From Chloroflexota bacterium (lineage in GTDB: Bacteria > Chloroflexota > Dehalococcoidia > Lucifugimonadales > Lucifugimonadaceae): a stretch of 7,113 nt of DNA. The stretch covers positions 2,430-9,542 of the forward strand of contig PASL01000013.1 of assembly GCA_002712125.1 (NCBI GenBank), given 5' to 3'. This document shows, piece after piece, positions 1-5,544 of the stretch (its first letter is position 1; each line of letters opens with the position of its first letter). The notes under the pieces were generated by a model. That model was not told where the DNA came from. It saw nothing but the letters and a program-made list of their open reading frames with translations, and did no database searches. A program made the position numbers and the translations under genes.

Positions 1-1770
1 CTTTGCTCAAGATATACAGGAGCAATTATTGAAAATATAAAAATTGAGCCCTCTCCAGAATGGCTTAAGAATCGCCTAATTGCTATTGGAGAAAGGCCTG
101 TTAATAATATTGTTGATGTTACAAACTATGTAATGTTTGAGACAGGCCAACCCTTACATGCTTTCGATTATAAAAAAATTCAAGGTAATAATATTAAAGT
201 TAGAAGGGCAAATAACGGCGAAAAGTTAATTACACTTGATGGCAAAACTCGTAATTTAGATGATTCAATGGTTGTAATATCTGATTCTAATCGTCCTATT
301 GGTCTGGCTGGAATAATGGGTGGTGAAAACTCAGAAGTATCTGATGATACTACAAGCATTGTTTTAGAGGCTGCTACATGGAATTCAACTAACAATAGGC
401 AAACTGCAAAAAAATTAGATCTAAATAGCCAGGCTACGTTAAGATTTGAAAAAGGTCTAAAGAAGGGTCTCTGTGAGATTGGATTAAGAAGAGCTATTAA
501 TTTAATTTTGGAGATTACAGATGGGGTAACCTCCAAAGATATTCTTGATATTAATACTGATATAAACGTTCACACCGAAAAAATATTTTTTCAATATGAA
601 AAGATAAAAAAAGTTCTTGGATTTGAGATAAAAAACAAGGTGATTGAAGAAACACTTGAATTATTAGGGTTTAAGTTGGAAAGGCAAAAAGAGGGTTGGG
701 ATGTTGAAATACCATGTTGGAGGCCTGACATATCAATTCAAGAGGATTTAGTAGAAGAAGTTGCTAGAATTGTAGGTTATGATGATATTCCAACTACAAT
801 TTTAAGTGGTACTCCCCCAAACTCACAACCTCAAAATTTTATTCAATTAAGAGAGAAGATTTCAGATGTTTTGATTGGCTTGGGAATGTATGAATCAATT
901 AACTATCCTACTACATCTGTTGAAGGTGAAAAAAGAGTCTTATTTCACGAAGAAGAACCAAAATATATTAAACTAAAAAATCCAGTGAATTCAGAATTTC
1001 CTATTATGCGTCGTTCATTAATAGAAGGTATATTAGAAAATATTGCAAACAATTCAAAAGTTTGGAAAGAGCCAATTAAGATTTTTGAATTAGGAAGAGT
1101 TTTTCATGATAATGGGGGTCGAAAACCAGACGAACCATATTATATAGTTGGTGGACTTGCTGGTCCTAGAGATGAAATAAATTGGGATTCTGATAATAGT
1201 GACGTTGACTTTTATGATGTTAAGGGTGTTGTAGAATCATTGTTTGAAGAAATAAATTTGCAACCTAATTTTGAAGTCTTAGATAATCAATTATTTGTAC
1301 CTGGCATATGTGCATCTATAAAAATCTTTAACGAAGTTATAGGTGTTCTAGGACAAGTAGATATAAATATTATAGAAAAGTTTAATTCAGAAATTGAAAA
1401 AATATTTATTTTTGAATTATCGGTTGAAAAACTTTTTGATTTAATTGAAAAAAATAAAAATCGTACATCGAAAAAATTTAATGAATTTAATAGGCTCCCA
1501 TCTTCACACAGAGATTTATCTTTGATAGTCAACTCTGATATTTTTGCAGAAGATTTAATTAATCTTATATCCAAAAACAAATTAGTTAAAAATATAAATA
1601 TTTTTGATGTTTTTGAAGGTAAAGGTGTTCCAAAAAATAAAAAAGCAATTGGATTAAGATTAACTTATCAGTCTTTAAATAAAACAATTACATCAGATGA
1701 AATTAATAAATCTGAGCAGAAAATTGTTAAAGAACTAAAAAATAAATTTGATATAGATATTAGAGAATAA
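1..1770 (+). CDS. pheT: Phenylalanine--tRNA ligase beta subunit, 5'-truncated by window edge
   Basis: This is the beta chain of the alpha2-beta2 cytoplasmic enzyme that charges tRNA-Phe with phenylalanine using ATP. The reading frame is open from base 1, so the ATG at 133 is internal: the 44 codons before it encode conserved B3/B4-domain sequence, including SPEWLKNRL and VVDVTNYV-like (IVDVTNYVM) motifs. About 589 residues are visible against a usual length near 800; the missing part should hold the N-terminal tRNA-binding (EMAP-like) domain. In order one sees the B3/B4 editing-type domain (GQPLHAFD, GLAGIMGG, LRFEKG), the B5 domain (about visible residues 190-265, with RPDISIQEDLVEEVARI, whose acidic residues match the family's Mg-binding cluster), the catalytic-like core, and the C-terminal ferredoxin-fold anticodon-binding domain (about 492-589, with RLPSSHRDLSLIV). 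It ends with TAA four bases before moeA. Family assignment is secure; pheS would be expected upstream. Confidence 0.97.
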   Translation, partial: LCSRYTGAIIENIKIEPSPEWLKNRLIAIGERPVNNIVDVTNYVMFETGQPLHAFDYKKIQGNNIKVRRANNGEKLITLDGKTRNLDDSMVVISDSNRPIGLAGIMGGENSEVSDDTTSIVLEAATWNSTNNRQTAKKLDLNSQATLRFEKGLKKGLCEIGLRRAINLILEITDGVTSKDILDINTDINVHTEKIFFQYEKIKKVLGFEIKNKVIEETLELLGFKLERQKEGWDVEIPCWRPDISIQEDLVEEVARIVGYDDIPTTILSGTPPNSQPQNFIQLREKISDVLIGLGMYESINYPTTSVEGEKRVLFHEEEPKYIKLKNPVNSEFPIMRRSLIEGILENIANNSKVWKEPIKIFELGRVFHDNGGRKPDEPYYIVGGLAGPRDEINWDSDNSDVDFYDVKGVVESLFEEINLQPNFEVLDNQLFVPGICASIKIFNEVIGVLGQVDINIIEKFNSEIEKIFIFELSVEKLFDLIEKNKNRTSKKFNEFNRLPSSHRDLSLIVNSDIFAEDLINLISKNKLVKNINIFDVFEGKGVPKNKKAIGLRLTYQSLNKTITSDEINKSEQKIVKELKNKFDIDIRE

Positions 1771-1774
1771 TTTT

Positions 1775-3052
1775 ATGAGTAAAAACCACTATCATGAGGA
1801 AATGCTTAGTGTAGAGGAGGCAAGAAAAAAAATTCTTGAAAATTTTTCTATTTTACCTTCAGAAGATAAACTAATATTAGATTCCTTAGGCCAAATATTA
1901 TCCGAAAATATAACCGCAAAATTTTCTATACCACCACTCGATAATTCTGCTATGGATGGTTATGCTGTTGTATCTGGTGATACTATTGGTGCTACAAATA
2001 ATCAACCGGTAAAACTGAAAGTAATTGGTTCAATAGCTGCTGGTTATGTTCCCACGAAAAAAATAGAATCTGGGCAATCAATGAGGATAATGACTGGCGC
2101 TCCCATTCCGAAAGGTGCAGATGCAGTAATACCTTTTGAAGAAACAGATGAGAAAATTAGAAATAATTTTGATTATATTGGTTGTAATTCAGAGGTGAAA
2201 AAAGGGGATAATATTAGACTATCCGGAGAAGATGTTTTAGAAGGTAAACAAATATTATCATCCGGTATCGTAATAAATGATGCGCATGTGGGAGTTATAG
2301 CATCCTTAGGTAAATCTAAAATTAAGGTAATAAAAAAACCTATAATAAGTATTATTTCCACAGGTGATGAAATTTTAGAACCTGGCGAAAAAATTAAACC
2401 AGGAAAAATATATAATTCAAATGCTTATTCAATAGCATCTATGGTAAAAAGTAATGGTGGTATTCCAAATATTGTTGGAACAGCTAGTGATTCAGAAGAA
2501 TCTTTAAATATGCTTCTCGATATGGCTTATAATTCAGATTTGATTGTGACAAGCGCAGGCGTCTCAAAAGGAGATTATGATGTTGTAAAGGATGTTTTAT
2601 TTAAAAGAGGTAAGATTAAGTTATGGTCTGTGAGAATGAGGCCCGCAAAACCATTAGCTTTTGGAGTTTTGGATATCAAGGGTAAAAATATACCTCATCT
2701 TGGACTTCCTGGCAACCCAGTTAGCGCAATGATTGCTTTTGAACAATTTGGCATACCCGCTATAAAGCTTATGATGGGAAAAAAAGATATCTTAAAGAGT
2801 TCATTTAAGATAATAATTGATGATGAGATTATTAATTATGACCATAGGAGAGTGTATGCTAGAGTTCTAGTATTCAAGGGTGAAGACGGTAAACTTCATG
2901 CAAACCTCACGGGTAATCAAAGTTCCGGGGTATTAACTTCGATGTCTAAGGCTAATGCACTAGCTATTTGTCCTGAAGATAGAGAGAAAATTAATATAGG
3001 AGAAGAGATAAATGCCATATTCTTAGATGATATTGATGATTTATTTTTCTAA
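1775..3052 (+). CDS. moeA: Molybdopterin molybdenumtransferase MoeA
   Basis: MoeA inserts molybdate into adenylylated molybdopterin in the last step of molybdenum cofactor synthesis, in the cytoplasm. The 425 residues are slightly longer than the usual 400-410. Visible family motifs are DNSAMDGYA (56-64), IMTGAPIPKGADAVIP (105-120), GDNIRLSGEDV (144-154), STGDE (195-199), SAGVSKGDYDVVKDVL (260-275), RPAKPLAFG (289-297) and GLPGNPVSAM (310-319); the C-terminal beta-rich domain IV runs from about 340. The Asp and Thr of the first motifs, the Asp of STGDE and the two prolines of LPGNP correspond to residues known to matter in the E. coli enzyme. The start at 1775 is four bases after the pheT stop, with no clear Shine-Dalgarno, suggesting coupling to pheT. 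Met10 (ATG at 1802) aligns with the usual family start and has GAGGA just one base ahead of it, too close to be ideal. No other cofactor gene is in the window. Confidence 0.96.
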   Translation: MSKNHYHEEMLSVEEARKKILENFSILPSEDKLILDSLGQILSENITAKFSIPPLDNSAMDGYAVVSGDTIGATNNQPVKLKVIGSIAAGYVPTKKIESGQSMRIMTGAPIPKGADAVIPFEETDEKIRNNFDYIGCNSEVKKGDNIRLSGEDVLEGKQILSSGIVINDAHVGVIASLGKSKIKVIKKPIISIISTGDEILEPGEKIKPGKIYNSNAYSIASMVKSNGGIPNIVGTASDSEESLNMLLDMAYNSDLIVTSAGVSKGDYDVVKDVLFKRGKIKLWSVRMRPAKPLAFGVLDIKGKNIPHLGLPGNPVSAMIAFEQFGIPAIKLMMGKKDILKSSFKIIIDDEIINYDHRRVYARVLVFKGEDGKLHANLTGNQSSGVLTSMSKANALAICPEDREKINIGEEINAIFLDDIDDLFF

Positions 3053-3060
3053 TTTTCAGT

Positions 3061-3066
3061 TACAAT
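3061..3066 (+). promoter_or_regulatory. Candidate -10 box for leaderless transcription of the 3073 gene
   Basis: TACAAT lies in the 20-base gap between moeA and the next gene and ends six bases before its ATG. A transcript initiated at the usual distance from a -10 element would begin at or next to the A of the start codon. The gap contains no purine-rich ribosome binding site, which fits a leaderless message. A good -35 hexamer at 16-18 bases upstream is not seen (TTGATG at 3033-3038 would need a 22-base spacer). In AT-rich DNA such a hexamer also arises by chance, so this is a weak call. Confidence 0.3.
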
Positions 3067-3072
3067 AGTACT

Positions 3073-3561
3073 ATGAGTATGTTAAATCAAATAGAAAACC
3101 TGAATACTAAAAAAAGTAGTTCAAAAAAATCTGCAGATAGTCCTAGATATCATATTAACCAAAAAGCCTATGAAACTTCTGGAAGATCTCTTGCATTTAC
3201 TATCTATTCTAGATTGTCAAAGGAAGGTAAGAAAGCCGCATCAGACGCAGGTTATGCTAATGGTTTCGCTCCTGCCGCAGAATATATGAAAATTATGAGT
3301 TCAGTGTGTTCTGAAAAATCGGACTTTCTTCTACCAGGCACACCAATTACTGAAGCTGTATTTAAATTGCTTGCGTCAAATTCTAATAAACCTATGACAA
3401 TAGATGAAATTTATTCTGGTTTGACTGAAGCATGGACAAGTGTGATTTACCTTAAAAATCTCTCAGATGAGATATTATCTTTGATATTAAAAAATGATAA
3501 TGAATATTTAATAAGTGAGCATATAAAGAAAAAAAGAAAATCTAAAAAGACTCAAAGTTAA
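3073..3561 (+). CDS. Hypothetical protein with Lys-rich ends, possible winged-helix fold
   Basis: I do not recognise this 162-residue protein. It begins with a Ser/Lys-rich, probably disordered tail (about residues 1-30, with KKSSSKKS at 13-20) and ends with a strongly basic tail (152-160, KKKRKSKK-like). Between them is a compact-looking soluble region with no membrane segment or signal peptide. Residues 91-149 read as helix (ITEAVFKLLASN), a turn, helix (TIDEIYSGL), then a longer helix (LSDEILSLILKND) followed by a short strand-like NEYLIS; that order resembles a winged helix-turn-helix, which with the basic tails would fit nucleic acid binding. This is inference from pattern only. It starts 20 bases after moeA; ATG at 3079 (Met3) is an alternative start. 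Codon and base use match the neighbours. Its stop overlaps the ctaG stop on the other strand. The long open frame and co-orientation with moeA make it a credible real gene. Confidence 0.8.
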   Translation: MSMLNQIENLNTKKSSSKKSADSPRYHINQKAYETSGRSLAFTIYSRLSKEGKKAASDAGYANGFAPAAEYMKIMSSVCSEKSDFLLPGTPITEAVFKLLASNSNKPMTIDEIYSGLTEAWTSVIYLKNLSDEILSLILKNDNEYLISEHIKKKRKSKKTQS

Positions 3562-3580
3562 TTTTTATATATTTTCTTTT
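3532..3580. terminator. Possible bidirectional terminator at convergent gene ends
   Basis: A perfect 10-base inverted repeat, AAAAGAAAAT at 3532-3541 and ATTTTCTTTT at 3571-3580, brackets the convergent stop codons, with a 29-base loop that contains a further AAAAA/TTTTT pairing chance. Each strand would have a U-rich run downstream or within the structure. The stem is nearly all A-T and lies inside the two coding ends, so it may simply reflect Lys-rich codons on one strand and Lys/Glu/Phe codons on the other. It is not a classic GC-rich intrinsic terminator. Confidence 0.22.
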
Positions 3581-4415
3581 CTTCATTTTCAAACCACTTA
3601 AAAAATAAGCTAACCAGAGTAATCAAATAAACTAAGTTTCCTGGTATCCACATGAGTAGGCCTGCTATTTTTTGGTCTTCTAGTGTAGTCCAACTAAAGT
3701 GTGGTGGCGAATCTAAATAAAACTCATATATAACACTATTTGATAAAGTTATTACAGCTGCAAGTAAAGCAGTAGGGGTTACTGCACATAGCAAGTAAGT
3801 TATTCTTTTTGGATAACTTAATATACTGTTTGTTGGTGGCGGTCCTATAATAGGCCACCAAAAAATGATAGATGTAAAAAACATAGTAAAATGCATTAGT
3901 AGGTGCACCCAAGCATTTTCTAAAGATAAATTGTAAGCAAATGGTATATGCCAAAAATATAAAGTTAGTATAAATGCTACGATGCTAAATTTAGGATTTG
4001 TTAGTTTTTTTATTACAAAAATGGTTTTACTGTTTCTTGTTAGAAATGTTCCTGCACCTATCCTCAAGAATCGAGGTAAAGCCCATAAATAAATTGGCAT
4101 TGGTCTACCAAGTAAAATTAAGGGTGCTGCAAACATGGCTAGTATTATATGCTGTGCCATATGCATTGTAAAAAGTTCATCAGAAAAATTATCTACTGGG
4201 CCCACCAATGAAAAAGCTAAAAGTATTAAACCTGAAAAAGTATAAACAAATAAACGATTTATTTTATAACTAGATATAGATAATAATTTAATTGTGCCAA
4301 CAATATAACTAACAAAAAATAATAAGAAAATGAAAGCTTGAGGGGTTGAAATGTTCCATGATAAAAAAAAGTCTGAGTAATTATCTATCAAATTAATATT
4401 ATTCGATAATTCCAT
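3558..4415 (-). CDS. ctaG: Cytochrome c oxidase assembly factor, caa3_CtaG family
   Basis: This 285-residue membrane protein matches the Bacillus-type CtaG family, needed for formation of active caa3 oxidase and thought to act in copper delivery to the CuB site of subunit I; it is unrelated to the Cox11 proteins also called CtaG. About seven hydrophobic segments are visible, roughly at 24-46, 53-72, 85-103, 143-161, 168-190, 202-222 and 248-272. Conserved-looking features are the MHMAQH histidines (H85, H89), YFWH (H156), H171 and H175 in the fifth segment, and the family signature DQKIAGLLMWIPGN (237-250). The membrane His/Met residues are plausible metal ligands by inference. The ATG lies three bases after the ctaF stop (TAA ATA ATG), so translation is probably coupled. 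It is the last gene of the oxidase operon and its stop overlaps that of the convergent 3073-3561 gene by four bases. Confidence 0.93.
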   Translation of the reverse strand: MELSNNINLIDNYSDFFLSWNISTPQAFIFLLFFVSYIVGTIKLLSISSYKINRLFVYTFSGLILLAFSLVGPVDNFSDELFTMHMAQHIILAMFAAPLILLGRPMPIYLWALPRFLRIGAGTFLTRNSKTIFVIKKLTNPKFSIVAFILTLYFWHIPFAYNLSLENAWVHLLMHFTMFFTSIIFWWPIIGPPPTNSILSYPKRITYLLCAVTPTALLAAVITLSNSVIYEFYLDSPPHFSWTTLEDQKIAGLLMWIPGNLVYLITLVSLFFKWFENEEKKIYKN

Positions 4416-4418
4416 TAT

Positions 4419-4859
4419 TTATCTTGTCATATATGCGGCTTCTGATAAAAACAATAACAAAGAAAAGACTACAGTTCCAACGATCATGCCGCTAGCAAAT
4501 ACATATGAGAAAAATCTATTGTCAAATCTTAGGTGCATATAAAAAGCAACAACAGCTACAAATTTTATAAGAGCTAAAATCAGTAAAATTGGAATATACA
4601 GAACTGCTAATTCAGATTCGAGTTCAAATGCCCAAACCTCTAATGCAGTAATAATAGCCAGAAAAATACCAACAATAATGTAAAATCTTGGACCAGCGTG
4701 AGATTTACCTCCATAAGTTACGAGATTAATCATCCTCAACAACCAAGGTCCCCCTATAGGACCTTCATAAGGAGGATTAGGTTTTACGCTCATATTCTTT
4801 GGTAGATTCCACCAACCATTACCATCGTGATAAAATAATTTTTTTAATAATTTTTTCAT
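4419..4859 (-). CDS. ctaF: Cytochrome c oxidase subunit IV (prokaryotic, CtaF/CoxD type)
   Basis: This is the small accessory subunit of aa3/caa3-type oxidase, 146 residues with three hydrophobic segments (about 60-79, 84-104, 118-138). The stretch KFVAVVAFYMHLRFDNRFF (99-117) matches the KxxxVxxxFMHL-like signature of the prokaryotic subunit IV family. The first 55 or so residues form a hydrophilic N-terminal tail with WWNLP and a Gly/Pro-rich stretch, longer than in the shortest family members. The ATG at 4859 follows the ctaE stop by 16 bases and has only a weak AAG upstream; Met23 (NMSVKP) is an alternative start, though the longer form is favoured by its spacing to ctaE. It lies between subunit III and ctaG, the order seen in caa3 operons. 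The subunit is not catalytic and is thought to stabilise the complex. Confidence 0.93.
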   Translation of the reverse strand: MKKLLKKLFYHDGNGWWNLPKNMSVKPNPPYEGPIGGPWLLRMINLVTYGGKSHAGPRFYIIVGIFLAIITALEVWAFELESELAVLYIPILLILALIKFVAVVAFYMHLRFDNRFFSYVFASGMIVGTVVFSLLLFLSEAAYMTR

Positions 4860-4875
4860 AATATATCTTAGATAA

Positions 4876-5523
4876 TTAGTGTATCAATAGTTCTGAGCCT
4901 GGGGGAGGCATATCGTTTGCTGAAATCAGGTAAATTACGGTAAAAATAATAATCCAAACAATATCAACAAAGTGCCAATAAAGCCCAGCAATTTCTAAAT
5001 CTATAGCATTATCTGATCTAAGTGTTCCTTTATGAGAACCGTATGCAAGAAATGCCAGCCATAGTATACCAATAGTTACGTGTCCACCATGTAGTCCTGT
5101 TAGGATAAAAAATGTAGTTCCAAAAATATTTGTTCTTGGAGTAAGACCTAAATGAGCAAAATGATTAAATTCATAAAATTGAAAACCCATAAAAATTACT
5201 CCCAGAAACACAACTCCCAGTATCCATAACGTAGCTTTATTTTTTTCGTTTTCTTTTAAGTAATGTAATGCTAACACCATGGCAAGTGAACTCATAAGAA
5301 GAACGAATGTAGAAACTGTGGTTATTGGAATATCAAGTACTTCTGATGGATATGGACCAACTAAACTCTTTCCTCTATAGATCAAATATGTGGAAATAAA
5401 AGCACCAAAAAACATCACGTCTGAAGCAAGAAATAGCCACATCATTAACTTTTTATTGCTTAATCCTGTAGATGTATTTTCTATTTCATCTTGATGGTTA
5501 TTTATTACTGCTGTTTCATTCAA
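4876..5523 (-). CDS. ctaE: Cytochrome c oxidase subunit III, five-helix form
   Basis: Subunit III of the heme-copper oxidase carries no redox centre and supports sustained proton uptake and stability of subunit I. The 215 residues show about five membrane segments (27-49, 68-88, 97-117, 133-161, 179-201). Family motifs are LFLASDVMFFGAFISTYL (30-47), TTFFILTGLHGGHVTIG (136-152, with H145 and H148) and EIAGLYWHFVDIVWIIIF (177-194). It lacks the first two helices of the seven-helix mitochondrial form, as in Bacillus and other caa3 enzymes, where subunit I supplies them. The start is a TTG at 5523: it has AAGGA seven bases ahead, no in-frame ATG exists until Met27 at the edge of the first helix, and the ATG at 5519-5517 is out of frame and stops after four codons. 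It begins 21 bases after the ctaD stop. Confidence 0.95.
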   Translation of the reverse strand: MNETAVINNHQDEIENTSTGLSNKKLMMWLFLASDVMFFGAFISTYLIYRGKSLVGPYPSEVLDIPITTVSTFVLLMSSLAMVLALHYLKENEKNKATLWILGVVFLGVIFMGFQFYEFNHFAHLGLTPRTNIFGTTFFILTGLHGGHVTIGILWLAFLAYGSHKGTLRSDNAIDLEIAGLYWHFVDIVWIIIFTVIYLISANDMPPPGSELLIH

Positions 5524-5530
5524 AATTGAT

Positions 5531-5535
5531 TCCTT
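5531..5535 (-). promoter_or_regulatory. Ribosome binding site that fixes the TTG start of ctaE
   Basis: On the minus strand AAGGA is followed by seven bases and then TTG at 5523. This is the clearest Shine-Dalgarno in the operon and decides the start, because the only nearby ATG is in another frame. Confidence 0.65.
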
Positions 5536-5544
5536 ATTATTTTT

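Noticed and set aside
133..135. ATG at 133 as the start of pheT
   Set aside because: The frame is open to base 1 and the preceding 44 codons encode conserved pheT sequence, so this Met is internal and the gene is cut by the window edge.
260..290. Possible signs of transfer or a mobile element anywhere in the window
   Set aside because: I looked for transposase motifs, terminal inverted repeats, target-site duplications and tRNA-edge sites and saw none; genes are contiguous housekeeping and respiratory genes with even base composition.
180..536. Minus-strand open frame of 118 codons inside pheT
   Set aside because: It is antisense to a clearly conserved protein region and shows no recognisable domain; it is a composition shadow.
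1287..1580. Minus-strand open frame of 97 codons inside pheT
   Set aside because: It lies antisense to the core and the start of the anticodon-binding domain, and its Ser/Ile/Phe-rich translation is typical of reversed AT-rich coding DNA.
2173..2361. Minus-strand open frame of 62 codons inside moeA
   Set aside because: It is wholly antisense to conserved moeA sequence, with no ribosome site or domain.
3736..3954. Minus-strand open frame of 72 codons within ctaG in another frame
   Set aside because: It overlaps conserved CtaG membrane segments in a different frame and has a low-complexity translation; a shadow of ctaG.
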